Shown: piece by piece, positions 19,401-27,270 of the stretch | How the letters are laid out: each line of letters starts with the position of its first letter | Numbering within the stretch: position 1 is the first letter of the stretch | Assembly: GCA_019637315.1 (NCBI GenBank) | Contig: JAHBVU010000006.1 | Span: 124,001 to 188,000, forward strand | Direction of reading: 5' to 3' | Length of the DNA stretch: 64,000 nucleotides | DNA from: Gemmatimonadales bacterium | GTDB lineage: Bacteria; Gemmatimonadota; Gemmatimonadetes; Gemmatimonadales; GWC2-71-9 | Program-made: the position numbers and the translations under genes | Notes under the pieces: model-generated | Told to the model about the DNA's origin: nothing | Databases searched by the model: none | Seen by the model: the letters and a program-made list of their open reading frames with translations, nothing else

Positions 19401-19528
19401 GCGTCAAGTTCGTCGACTCGGAGATCATGGGCAACCGGACCTTCGACAATACCGGCAACTTCGGGTACACCCAGGAATCCTGGCCGCAGCTGGCCCGGTT
19501 CCGGACCACCATTCGGTTCACTTTCTGA
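16436..19528 (+). CDS. SusC/RagA-family TonB-linked outer-membrane protein
   Basis: A 1030-residue receptor. The ATG at 16436 has GCGGAGGA just upstream and gives a signal peptide ending PVHAQA; the longer in-frame start at 16310 adds unrelated residues. Order: signal (1-38), CarboxypepD_reg-like domain (about 38-120), plug (about 130-260; GVRVIRASGAVGSGGVTRIRG, EVLKGPSAATIYGTEASNG, IITKRG), then a 22-strand type barrel ending in RFTF. The SusD-type lipoprotein gene follows after 23 bp. Together they form the lid-and-pore importer for oligosaccharides or peptides. No glycosidase or sulfatase lies next to them, so a peptide ligand is possible. Confidence 0.93.
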   Translation: MVHPFVWAVRRTSSLFLGAAFGLATVGAFGAPVHAQAGTVSGTVVDSKSGRPLADARVAVDGGGQVARTGVRGDFRLTGLSGTTARLRITRIGYQATNADAPVGGAPIEVQLTEMVVKLDEVIVTGTAGEAQKRSLGNVVGSIDVANTLALAGPPAKLQDMMSVNVPGVRVIRASGAVGSGGVTRIRGSGSLSLSNEPLVYVDGVRVSNQAAARSLAFNGQEAPSRINDINPEEIESIEVLKGPSAATIYGTEASNGVIQIITKRGKAGRPTFEVRADAGAAWLANPEGRYPSNYYYSRAGTVEEFNVLNWRRENGYPAIFRTGSPVGFGASLSGGTDQLRYFFSSDFNRDEGPVDYNWQNKYSARANLTYSAPNDKFKVDLSLGAIRSRLRGASGFQPITTSIIWACNFPGCEPDPASPNNTGWNDGGGGFQFYRPEDYDEVQGLDNVDRTTFSLQLNHRPFSWLRHRLTLGPDFVNNKSSLLVEQHPTARRPFFTASNGERSVLQNRSTFLTLDYGASADVTLGKLVATTSAGVQYYYKQFDIVSGSGTNFAIPGPSDISGGSTITAEEQFLENKTFGAYVQEQLAFNNRFFFTAAVRGDDNSAFGENFNAVYYPKFSVSWVLSEEPFLANSGLFSQLKVRGAWGKAGQQPDVFSAIQTYAPALGTGGQGGVTPQNFGNPDLKPEIGQETEFGFDAGFFNQRLGIEFTYYDKKVKDAILSLPLRPSRGFPGSQFLNIGETRNKGIELAVDGTVLNSRNVGLDLRATFATNDSKITDMGGTPPAFVGSGFIQQWNVEGFAPSSYFFKRVVSSNIQPLNIGIPLPVGFDPMCEGGTELGEGDGSVVPCANAPRLFHGRPTPSWNGSVSANVRLGQRLRLLGMVDYLGGNHALVGDVAAIHAFFLSSEAVLKGTSEIVSGYLGTQFLLGDPNSVGVLGMMKGGFAKLRILSATYDLPPSVNRWLGASRGAITVSGENLLTLWRAQSEVFGVKFVDSEIMGNRTFDNTGNFGYTQESWPQLARFRTTIRFTF

Positions 19529-19551
19529 CCCGCGATCGGGAGATGCCTGAC

Positions 19552-20832
19552 ATGCAATCGTCATCGTCATTCGAGGCTCGGTCCGGGCGCCTGGGCAAGG
19601 GTGCGGCCACCGCCATTGCCCTGGGAACCGTCCTGGCACTCGGAGCCTGCGACAACCTGCTCGAGGTCGAGTATCCCGGCCGAATTCCGAGCGGACAAAT
19701 CGATAACGCCGCCCTTGCCAACGTGCTGGCACGGAGCGTTATCAGCGATCTGGAGTGCGCCTACAGCAACCACTCGGCCGGATCGTCCTTCCATTCCGAC
19801 GAGTGGGAAACCGCCAACTCCAACGTCCCGCTCGCCAACTGGGGCGAGCGGACCATCGGGGCGGACGAGGACAACTACGTCGTATCCTCCTGTGATGACG
19901 GCGGCTTCGGAATGCAGCTGACGCTCCAGACCGCCCGGTTCCAGTCGGAGGACATCTACCGGCGGCTGGAGGCTTGGAGCGATACCGATGTCCCCAACCG
20001 CAGGTCGCTGATGGCCCAGGTCAGGGCCTTCGGTGGCTACGCTTATCAATTCATGGGAGAAACCTGGTGCCAGGTGGCGTTCGATGGCGCGGCGGCTCAG
20101 GCACCCGCAGCCGCCCTGACGCTCGCAGAACAGCGGTTCACGGAAGCAATTACCATCGCGCAGCAAGCCGGGAACACCGACATCGTCAACATGTCCCGCG
20201 TCGGCCTCGCGCGCGCCAAGCTGATGCTCAAGAAGTACGGAGAAGCCGCCACCATAGCTCAGCAAGTGCCGGCAGGATATGTCAAGGACGCCGACCGCGG
20301 CGCTGAAAACACCCGGCGGTGGAATGACATCTACCGGAACGGCAACGACCTTGGCGCGTACACGGTCGCGCTGTCGTACCGCAACACGGGAGACCCGCGA
20401 CTGCAGGTCGTTGACGCCAACCGCGGCGCCTTCAACCCGACCATCGCTCTCTGGGTGAGCAACAAGTACACCGCACTCCAGACGCCAATCCGCCTGGCAA
20501 GCTATCGCGAGGCACAGCTGATTCGGGCCGAGGCCCTGGCAGAGCAAAATCAGGTCAGCGCGGCCATGACGATCCTCAACGACCGTCGTGCCGAGGTTAG
20601 CCTTGCCCCGCTTTCTGCTTCGACCCAGGCCCAGGCCATTGCCCACGTCATGAACGAGCGGAAAATGGAACTGGCCTTCGAAGGCGGACATCGGCTGGCC
20701 GACCTGCTCCGCAGACAGTTGCCCTGGAAGGGCGCCAACGGCTCGACTCAGGTATCGAATCCGTTCACCGCCCGCCCCTACGGCCAGACCACCTGTTGGC
20801 CGCACCCCACCAAGGAGTCCAACGGGGCGTAG
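19552..20832 (+). CDS. SusD/RagB-family outer-membrane lipoprotein
   Basis: A 426-residue surface lipoprotein that caps the SusC-type pore encoded just upstream and binds its substrate. The ATG at 19552 lies about 10 bp after GGGAG; an alternative ATG at 19543 is too close to that site. The lipobox is LGAC (TVLALGAC), followed by the typical DNLLEVEYP. Tetratricopeptide-like helices fill the middle (SRVGLARAKLMLKKYGEAATIA). The SusD C-terminal signature is recognisable (YREAQLIRAEALA, NERKMELAFEGGHRLADLLR). Slightly shorter than many SusD proteins. A strong terminator follows, so susC-susD is a closed two-gene operon. Confidence 0.92.
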   Translation: MQSSSSFEARSGRLGKGAATAIALGTVLALGACDNLLEVEYPGRIPSGQIDNAALANVLARSVISDLECAYSNHSAGSSFHSDEWETANSNVPLANWGERTIGADEDNYVVSSCDDGGFGMQLTLQTARFQSEDIYRRLEAWSDTDVPNRRSLMAQVRAFGGYAYQFMGETWCQVAFDGAAAQAPAAALTLAEQRFTEAITIAQQAGNTDIVNMSRVGLARAKLMLKKYGEAATIAQQVPAGYVKDADRGAENTRRWNDIYRNGNDLGAYTVALSYRNTGDPRLQVVDANRGAFNPTIALWVSNKYTALQTPIRLASYREAQLIRAEALAEQNQVSAAMTILNDRRAEVSLAPLSASTQAQAIAHVMNERKMELAFEGGHRLADLLRRQLPWKGANGSTQVSNPFTARPYGQTTCWPHPTKESNGA

Positions 20833-20853
20833 CCAGGAGTTGGGGGGGTCTGA

Positions 20854-20888
20854 AAACGAGGGGCCGGTAATCAACCGGCCCCTCGTTT
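20854..20888 (+). terminator. Rho-independent terminator of the susCD-like operon
   Basis: A 13-bp GC stem (arms ACGAGGGGCCGGT at 20856-20868 and its complement at 20874-20886) with a 5-nt loop, extended by AAA/TTT pairs. It ends the susCD-like transcript and separates it from ku. Confidence 0.9.
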
Positions 20889-20985
20889 CGCGTTCCCGGC
20901 TCGGGGTCCGGGCGCACGGCCCCTGCAGTTTTCAAAGCGGGGCAAACCCCAGTAGCTTCCAAGTCCAAACGTGTGTGAGGACGTT

Positions 20986-21816
20986 ATGCCAGCCCGATCC
21001 ATTGGCACTGCCACGATTTCGTTCGGCCTCGTCTCGGTTCCGATCCACATCTATTCATCCTCGGAATCCTCGGCTGGGATCTCGTTCAACCTGCTCCACA
21101 AGAAGTGCGGCACCCGGCTCAAGCAGCAGTACATCTGCCCGAAAGACGAGGAAGTCGTCCCCCGGGATCAGATGGTCAAGGGCTACGAGTTTGCCAAGGA
21201 CCAGTACGCCGTCTTTACCCCGGAAGAAATCAAGGCGCTCGACGAGAAAGCCACCAACACGATCGACATCCTCGAGTTCGTGCCGCTCGACCAGGTCGAT
21301 CGCCGCTACCTCGACAAGTCGTACTACCTGGGCCCCGACAAAGGCGGCGACCGAGCTTACCGCCTGCTCGGCAAAGCCCTGGAAGAAACCGGTCGAGCCG
21401 CCCTCGGTCAGTACGCAGCACGCGGTCGCCAGCACCTGGTCCTGCTCCGCCCGCTCGATGGAGTGCTCCTGATGGAGCAGCTCCACTACGCCGAAGAGCT
21501 CAAACCAGCGACCGAGGTTCCCCTTGGCGAGGGCGAGGTCAAGGCAGCGGAGCTCAAATTGGCCAAGCAGCTGATCGAGCAGGCAGCTACGGACGAGTTC
21601 CATCCTGACCGTTACAAGGACGAAGTGCGAAACCGGGTCCTAGAGGCGATCCAGAAGAAGGTCGAGGGCCACGAGATCACCGCCGAACCCGCGCAGGACG
21701 CGGGCGGCAAGATCATCGACCTGATGGAGGCGCTCAAAGCCAGCCTGGCCCGCGGAGCCGACGACGAGTCGGACGAAGGCGACAAGAAGCGCGGCAAGAA
21801 GCGCCAGGCTTCGTGA
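20986..21816 (+). CDS. ku: Non-homologous end-joining protein Ku
   Basis: A 276-residue bacterial Ku homodimer subunit, which threads onto DNA double-strand ends and recruits LigD. Seen: the family N-terminus RSIGTATISFGLVSVPI, LHKKCGTRLKQQYICP, VPRDQMVKGYEF, the central DQVDRRYLDKSYYLGP, and GRQHLVLLRP. The C-terminus is lysine-rich (DKKRGKKRQ), as in bacterial Ku tails that contact DNA. The ATG at 20986 follows GTGAGGA and begins exactly at the conserved MPARSIG; the in-frame ATG 15 bp upstream is less likely. Its stop overlaps the GTG start of the DUF72 gene by four bases (GTGA), so the two are co-translated. Confidence 0.96.
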   Translation: MPARSIGTATISFGLVSVPIHIYSSSESSAGISFNLLHKKCGTRLKQQYICPKDEEVVPRDQMVKGYEFAKDQYAVFTPEEIKALDEKATNTIDILEFVPLDQVDRRYLDKSYYLGPDKGGDRAYRLLGKALEETGRAALGQYAARGRQHLVLLRPLDGVLLMEQLHYAEELKPATEVPLGEGEVKAAELKLAKQLIEQAATDEFHPDRYKDEVRNRVLEAIQKKVEGHEITAEPAQDAGGKIIDLMEALKASLARGADDESDEGDKKRGKKRQAS

Positions 21817-22526
21817 CAGTCTGGCGCGTCGGCACCAGCGGCTTTGCCTTCAAGGAGTGGAAGGGCCCGTTCTACCCGGTCAAGCTCAAAGATGCCGAGA
21901 TGCTATCGGCCTACGCGAGCCGACTGCCGATGGTGGAGCTCAACAACACCTTCTACCGGATGCCACAGGAAAAGAGCCTGCTGGCCTGGGCGGCGCAGGT
22001 ACCGGAGGAGTTTCGGTTTGCAGTCAAGGCGAACCAGCGGATTACCCACTACGCCCAGTTGCGAGACACCGGCGAGACGGTCGCCTTTCTGGCCCGGACC
22101 GTGGCCGTGCTGGGTCCTCGACTTGGCCCCACACTGTTCCAGCTTCCGCCGCATCTCAAGCGCGACCTCGACCGTCTCGAGCGGTTCCTGACCGAGCTGC
22201 CGAAACACTGGGCCGTTACCGTCGAGTTCCGGCACCAGAGCTGGTTCGACGACGACCGCGCCAGCGAGCTGCTGCGATATCACGGTGTGGCGCTCTGCCT
22301 GTCGGACCAGCCCGACTGGCAAACCCCGCAAATCGCCACCACCACGTGGGGGTATGCGCGACTCCACCGCTTCGATTACACCGAGGACGAACTGTCGGAT
22401 TGGAGCCGCCGTCTGAGCGGCTTCGGCTGGTCGGAAGCTTACGTGGTCTTCAAGCACGACCACACACCCGGCTCAGGGCCACTCGTTGCCGAGGCGATGA
22501 TTGCGCGCCTGGCCAAGCTGGCCTAG
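21813..22526 (+). CDS. DUF72 family protein (YecE-like)
   Basis: A 237-residue soluble protein of the DUF72/YecE family, which has a TIM-barrel fold and no agreed function. Seen: the N-terminal VGTSGFAFKEWKGPFYP, VELNNTFYRMP, FRFAVKANQRITH, LFQLPP, and VEFRHQSWF. It begins with GTG overlapping the ku stop by four bases, so it belongs to the ku operon. Ku-DUF72 adjacency hints at a link with end repair, but that is inference. Its stop overlaps the convergent helicase stop by four bases. Confidence 0.9.
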   Translation: MTVWRVGTSGFAFKEWKGPFYPVKLKDAEMLSAYASRLPMVELNNTFYRMPQEKSLLAWAAQVPEEFRFAVKANQRITHYAQLRDTGETVAFLARTVAVLGPRLGPTLFQLPPHLKRDLDRLERFLTELPKHWAVTVEFRHQSWFDDDRASELLRYHGVALCLSDQPDWQTPQIATTTWGYARLHRFDYTEDELSDWSRRLSGFGWSEAYVVFKHDHTPGSGPLVAEAMIARLAKLA

Positions 22527-25432
22527 TTCAACAGGAGGCGGTCGGGCACGAGACCCATCTCATCGAAGAACCGATGCCCCCCGGTCACCTTCCCCTCGCG
22601 CGCTTCGACCCGCGTCATCACGAGCCGATCCTTGGCCCGCGTCATTCCGACATACAGCACCCGCCGCGCCTCCTCGATCTCTGCCAGACTCGGCGGGCGG
22701 CCTGAAGGGCCTCCCGGCATCTCAGTGTCTTCGACGCCCACGATGTAGACTCGCGAAAATTCGAGCCCTTTGGTCGAGTGCAAGGTGAGCAGGTTGACTC
22801 GCTCCGGATCGGCCTGGGTCCCATCACTGCGTGACAACGCGACAAGCGCGAGAAACTCCGTGATCTGCTGGTCCAGCCCGATCGCTTCCAATCCCTCCAG
22901 CAGCCGCTTGACCCGGGACATCGCCGCCGGATAGCGCTGTTCCGAGCTCCGCTCGGCGCGAATCCGTAACATCCGCTGCTGCCCGCCCAGGCGTTCGATG
23001 ACCTCATCCAGGGTCGGCGCCTGGACGGCACGGGCCCGCTCTCGCTCGCTGCGGTAGAAATCGAGACAGGTGGTATACCGGCCCAGCGCATAGACCGCGG
23101 TCTGCTGCTTGAGCATCGCAGCCTCTGGGGTCAGCGCTTCGGGGTCGACCAGCGCCAGTACCAGGCCGAGATAGTCGAGCGCATTCGACAGCGTGACCCG
23201 CCGCTGCCGCGAGACCCGCTCCTCTTCGAGTTTCCGGAAGACCTTGGCCAGAGTCCGTACGTCCCACAGGGCCTTGTGCGGATCGCCCGGATCGATGCCG
23301 AACCGTTCGGCCAGGTGCTCGAGCCTGGCACTCCCGACCCGGAGCGCGCGGGCCAGCGGCAGCGTGTCGTACGTCGCGAACTCGGCGCCTGACATCCGCC
23401 TGAGAATCGGGAAGTCGAAGCTGTACCCGTTGTGTGCCACCAGGACATCCTCGCCTAAAAAATCGCGAAGCGCCGGCCAGATCTCTTCGAAGTATGGAGC
23501 CGCCGCCAGATCCTGCTCGGAGTACCCGTGAGTCCGCGCGGCCCCCGGTGCCACCGGGACCCTCGGCTTGACCAGGCGGTGGAACTCTTCAACACCCACC
23601 CAGTTTCGAACCCGCAGCGCCGCCACCTCGACGATCTCCGCGGTCGCCGCATCCTTGTCTGTTGTCTCGAGGTCGACCACAGTGAAGTCCCGGAACGAAT
23701 CGCTCGACCGGACTTGAACGAGCTGCAACGCTTTGAAAACGGTGAGCGCAAAGCCGAGCTCCCCGCCAAGCGACGGATCGAGTACGAAGTCGCCGGGTGC
23801 AGGGGTGCCGATCAGCGACAGGTAATCGACCCAGCGAAACCCTGCTGCGCCCAGCAAGCCTGCCAAACCGATCTCGAGCCCCTGCATTGCGGGCAGCAGC
23901 ACCCGCCGCCGCTCGGCGCGGACCGCGAGGAGTGCCTCCGCCAGACGGCGCACGGCACCCGACGCGACAGGATCGCTGAGCTGATCAGCGTTCTCCTCGA
24001 GCAGCGTTTGATACTCCCCAACCCGCTGCGACAGCACCTCATCGACCAGCCCAGTCAGCTCCTCATGACGGCGCGGCAAGCTCGCGAGATTGCTCATGGT
24101 CGCCAGGGCCCGCCGGATCTTGCGGCCCTCTTCGTCCGTCGGCGGCAGCTCGGTCGCCCTACGGCGCAGGTGCGTTACCAGGTCGACCGAGGCAGCATCC
24201 GCCTGCTTCCTGAGCATGTCGAGCAGCGCGCCCGGAAGGACCCGACGAATGAACAGCTCGCTCATGACCGAGTCACCCGGATAGGCCACCACGCCGAGCG
24301 CAGCAATCAGGTAGCCGACCACAGGATCGTCGGAGAGAGCCCGCCCATGCGCCATCCGGCACGGCACACCGGCCCGCATCAGCGCACCCTCGAGATAGTC
24401 GCCGATCGCGTGCTTGCGATAGAGGACGGCATACTCTCCCCACGGCAAGCCGGCCTCGGCGCGATCCCGCTTGAGATCGGCCAGCAACCAGCGCAACTCG
24501 GTCAGATCCTCGCCGAACGACCGGGCTTCGACGGGATGCGCCGTTTCACGGCTGGCAACGACCCGCTTCTCCTCGAGCAGCGGCGCGTTGCAGGCTACCA
24601 GCGCGCGCGCAAACTCGAAGATCTGCCGCGCCGTCCGCCGATTCTCATCGAGCACGACATAGCGCGTCACGCCAAAGTCGTTCATGAAGCGGAGAATGAC
24701 CTGAGGGTCGGCCCCGGTCCACGAGAAGATCGACTGTTCGTCGTCGCCTACCGCGAAGATGTTCCGATGTGCTTCGGCCAGCCGGCGAATGACGGTGTAC
24801 TGTGGTGTGTTGAGATCCTGGAACTCGTCGACCAGGAGGTAGTCCCACTGCCCCGCAACCTCTCGGCGTACCTCGGCGTGGTCGGTGAGCAACCCGGCGG
24901 TCAGCACGACGAGGTCGTCGAAGTCCACCATCCTGGACCGGTCCAACCGCTCGCGATATCTGAGGTACAACGACTGGTCTTCCGGCGAGAGTTCCTGACT
25001 CGTCATCCGATGCAGCCCAAACCGCGCCAGCACCGAACCACGCATCCGCGGCGGGATCTGGAGACGGCCAAGGACGGCCTTCTGATAATCCTCGTCGGCA
25101 ATCCCGAAGCCTCGCTCCAGACCGAGCACGCTGCCATGCTTCCGCAGAATGGCAACACAGAGCGAGTGAATCGTCGAGCGCGTCACGGCTTCGGCGGAGT
25201 CGCCCATTTCACGCGTCAGGCGGGAGGCCACCTCTTCGGCGGCCTTATTCGTGAAGGTGACCGCGCAGATCCGATCCGGGGCAATGCCGTGGTGCTGGAT
25301 CAGGTAGCGAATCCGCTCGATCAGGCAGTACGTCTTGCCAGCCCCGGGGCCCGCGAGTACGAGCTGGGGCCCGAGCCCCGCCTCGATAGCGCTCAATTGC
25401 GCAGCGGATGGCACCATCGGATCAGACGTCAC
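22523..25432 (-). CDS. UvrD-family helicase with an inserted DEDDh exonuclease domain
   Basis: A 969-residue fusion. Superfamily 1 helicase motifs are complete: I GPGAGKT (28-34), Ia TFTNKAAEE (59-67), II VDEFQDLN (201-208), III GDDEQSIFSWTGA (229-241), IV DENRRT (262-267), then, far downstream, V LHSTKGLEF (884-892) and VI VLYVGMTRAKDRL (925-937). Between IV and V sits a DnaQ-type 3'-5' exonuclease (about 583-735) with all five catalytic positions: Asp587 and Glu589 (VVDLETT), Asp673 (AHNGYSFD), His719 and Asp724 (HKALWD). One polypeptide could thus unwind and trim ends. It starts with GTG overlapping the hydrolase stop by four bases, as the last gene of an SDR-hydrolase-helicase operon, and is convergent with ku-DUF72. 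A role in break processing with Ku/LigD is inferred. Confidence 0.93.
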   Translation of the reverse strand: MTSDPMVPSAAQLSAIEAGLGPQLVLAGPGAGKTYCLIERIRYLIQHHGIAPDRICAVTFTNKAAEEVASRLTREMGDSAEAVTRSTIHSLCVAILRKHGSVLGLERGFGIADEDYQKAVLGRLQIPPRMRGSVLARFGLHRMTSQELSPEDQSLYLRYRERLDRSRMVDFDDLVVLTAGLLTDHAEVRREVAGQWDYLLVDEFQDLNTPQYTVIRRLAEAHRNIFAVGDDEQSIFSWTGADPQVILRFMNDFGVTRYVVLDENRRTARQIFEFARALVACNAPLLEEKRVVASRETAHPVEARSFGEDLTELRWLLADLKRDRAEAGLPWGEYAVLYRKHAIGDYLEGALMRAGVPCRMAHGRALSDDPVVGYLIAALGVVAYPGDSVMSELFIRRVLPGALLDMLRKQADAASVDLVTHLRRRATELPPTDEEGRKIRRALATMSNLASLPRRHEELTGLVDEVLSQRVGEYQTLLEENADQLSDPVASGAVRRLAEALLAVRAERRRVLLPAMQGLEIGLAGLLGAAGFRWVDYLSLIGTPAPGDFVLDPSLGGELGFALTVFKALQLVQVRSSDSFRDFTVVDLETTDKDAATAEIVEVAALRVRNWVGVEEFHRLVKPRVPVAPGAARTHGYSEQDLAAAPYFEEIWPALRDFLGEDVLVAHNGYSFDFPILRRMSGAEFATYDTLPLARALRVGSARLEHLAERFGIDPGDPHKALWDVRTLAKVFRKLEEERVSRQRRVTLSNALDYLGLVLALVDPEALTPEAAMLKQQTAVYALGRYTTCLDFYRSERERARAVQAPTLDEVIERLGGQQRMLRIRAERSSEQRYPAAMSRVKRLLEGLEAIGLDQQITEFLALVALSRSDGTQADPERVNLLTLHSTKGLEFSRVYIVGVEDTEMPGGPSGRPPSLAEIEEARRVLYVGMTRAKDRLVMTRVEAREGKVTGGHRFFDEMGLVPDRLLLN

Positions 25433-26124
25433 ACCGGCAATCTAGCAGATCCTCCCGCCACCGATCGCATCCAATCCGACGCAACCCGGGCCAGTTCGAC
25501 GATGATTTCCTGACCGGTTCGGCCGGTCCGCTTGAGGACGGCAAAGGCATGGTCGGCGCCGTCGATCTCGTGGAGCGTTGCCGTCTCCGGCAGCCCGGCA
25601 ACGACCCCGCGAATCAGATCGGTCTCCGCCAGTTCATCGCGGGTGCCCTGGAGGAACAGCATCGGCACCCGGACCTGACGGAGGTGCTGCGCGCGACTGG
25701 TCGCTGGCCGTTTGGCGGGATGCAGGGGAAACCCAAGGAATACCAGTCCCAAGCAACCAGCCAGCGGCATCTCGGCCTGGGCCGTGGATGTCATTCGCCC
25801 GCCAAAGGATTTGCCGCCCGCAAAGAGCGGCCGGCCGGCCGCCAGTCGCTCCGCAACCCCGGCAGCCGCGCGCACCGCCGCAGTCGCTACGGCGGGCGAA
25901 TCGGGCCGACCGGAGCGTGCCTCCATGTAGGGAAGCTGATACCGAAGCGTCGCGACACCCGCTTCGGCAAACGCCAGCGCCATCGCGGCCATGAACGAGT
26001 GGGTCATCCCCGCCCCGGCTCCGTGTGCCAGGAGGTAGACGCGATCCGCTCCCGGCGGGTCGAGCCACAGGGCGCTGACGCCTCCGTGCGGCGTCTCGAC
26101 CCGCACCGGCTCGGCAGCCGTCAT
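25429..26124 (-). CDS. Alpha/beta hydrolase, KANL3/Tex30-like
   Basis: A 231-residue cytoplasmic hydrolase. The order of motifs fits the dienelactone-hydrolase-like KANL3/Tex30 group: [14 protein letters not shown] (oxyanion region), the nucleophile elbow GGKSFGGRM with Ser in GKSFGG, LGFPLHP, a strand with [10 protein letters not shown] (acid), and the catalytic His in GADHAF. The substrate is unknown. It overlaps the SDR stop by four bases on one side and the helicase GTG on the other, so all three are one operon. Why a hydrolase shares an operon with a repair helicase is not clear. Confidence 0.85.
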   Translation of the reverse strand: MTAAEPVRVETPHGGVSALWLDPPGADRVYLLAHGAGAGMTHSFMAAMALAFAEAGVATLRYQLPYMEARSGRPDSPAVATAAVRAAAGVAERLAAGRPLFAGGKSFGGRMTSTAQAEMPLAGCLGLVFLGFPLHPAKRPATSRAQHLRQVRVPMLFLQGTRDELAETDLIRGVVAGLPETATLHEIDGADHAFAVLKRTGRTGQEIIVELARVASDWMRSVAGGSARLPV

Positions 26125-27089
26125 TTCGCCCGTGCCAGCACCGAATCGAGCAAAGCAACCAACCCGGCACGATCCAGGGTATGCCGCTGGTCCTGATTCA
26201 TCTCCACCGCGCGCTCGAGCGCTCGACGGACCGCGCGGTGGGTCTGCGTGGCTGTCGGGGCAACGAGATAGCGCAGCTTGGGCGCAGGATCGGCCAGGGC
26301 GTGTTCGACCGCTTCAGCAACTTCAGTGGGCTCAGGATAGCGCGACTCACCGGCAGGATCGAAGCCCTGGACCATCCGCTGGTACTGACTCTCGAACCGC
26401 GATCCGGCGGTGGTCTTGTTCTGCTCGCGCCAGCGCTGCATCACGTTGGCCGACATGCTGGAGCGGTAGCGGCCCGGCTCCACGATGCTGACACCGACGC
26501 CGAGCGGCCCCATCTCTGCGGCGAGAGCATCCGTGAACCCTTCCATGGCGTGCTTGCTCATGGCATAGGGACCCGAGAACGCCCCGGCCACGATCCCGTT
26601 GATGGAACCGATCGTGACCATCCGCCCTTTGCCCTCGATGATCAATGGGGCAAACGCCTTGTTGATCCGGACCGGACCATACACGTTGACGTCGAACTGG
26701 AACTGCAGATCGCTCAGATCGGCTTCGATCATCGGGGCAAAGATTGCCACGCCCGCGTTGTTCACCACACCATGCAGGCCACGCCCTTCCCGCCGGACCA
26801 TTTCCACGGCCGCATCGATCTCCGCCTGACGCGTCACATCGAGGCGAAGGCCTTTGACATTTGGGATCGAATCCAAAGCCCTGATGTCCTCCGGCGATCG
26901 TGCCCCCGCGTAGACGAAATAGCCCTTACCGGCGAGGCGTTCCGTAATAGCCCGACCGATCCCGGAGCTTGCCCCGGTAACCAGGACCGCCTTCCGGGCG
27001 GAGGGTGAGGCCTGAGCCACGACGGGACTTCCCTGAACGAGTACCAGACTCGAGAATCCGAGGACCGAGAGCAGCAGCCGAGTTTTCAT
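26121..27089 (-). CDS. SDR-family oxidoreductase with an N-terminal signal-like segment
   Basis: A 322-residue classical short-chain dehydrogenase: cofactor motif TGASSGIG (38-45), NNAG, and the catalytic YAMSK with the preceding Ser in GSING. It would reduce or oxidise a carbonyl/alcohol using NAD(P)H. The odd part is the N-terminus: MKTRLLL..., a hydrophobic core, then VVAQA, which reads as a Sec signal peptide or an uncleaved membrane anchor. SDRs need NAD(P)H and normally stay in the cytoplasm. The start at 27089 is the only one that precedes the fold at a sensible distance, but an internal start without the signal cannot be excluded. First gene of the operon with the hydrolase and the helicase. 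Confidence 0.85.
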   Translation of the reverse strand: MKTRLLLSVLGFSSLVLVQGSPVVAQASPSARKAVLVTGASSGIGRAITERLAGKGYFVYAGARSPEDIRALDSIPNVKGLRLDVTRQAEIDAAVEMVRREGRGLHGVVNNAGVAIFAPMIEADLSDLQFQFDVNVYGPVRINKAFAPLIIEGKGRMVTIGSINGIVAGAFSGPYAMSKHAMEGFTDALAAEMGPLGVGVSIVEPGRYRSSMSANVMQRWREQNKTTAGSRFESQYQRMVQGFDPAGESRYPEPTEVAEAVEHALADPAPKLRYLVAPTATQTHRAVRRALERAVEMNQDQRHTLDRAGLVALLDSVLARAK

Positions 27090-27270
27090 CTGAAACCATG
27101 TGTTGGGGAGAGACTGCGCGCGAATGTTAGCAACGGCACCGGAGGCCGTCGAGGGACACCGATACCCTCGATCCCAGCCGGCGAGTCTGGCCCGAGGCTA
27201 CCTCTCCGCGCCCGGAGGGCGCCATCCAGAGTCCAACCACCTCTTGCCCCTCGATTCGCCGAGTGCGAAT

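Noticed and set aside
23528-25513. A 661-codon open frame opposite the helicase gene
   Set aside because: Antisense to complete helicase motifs; product is His/Arg/Pro-rich with no recognisable fold.
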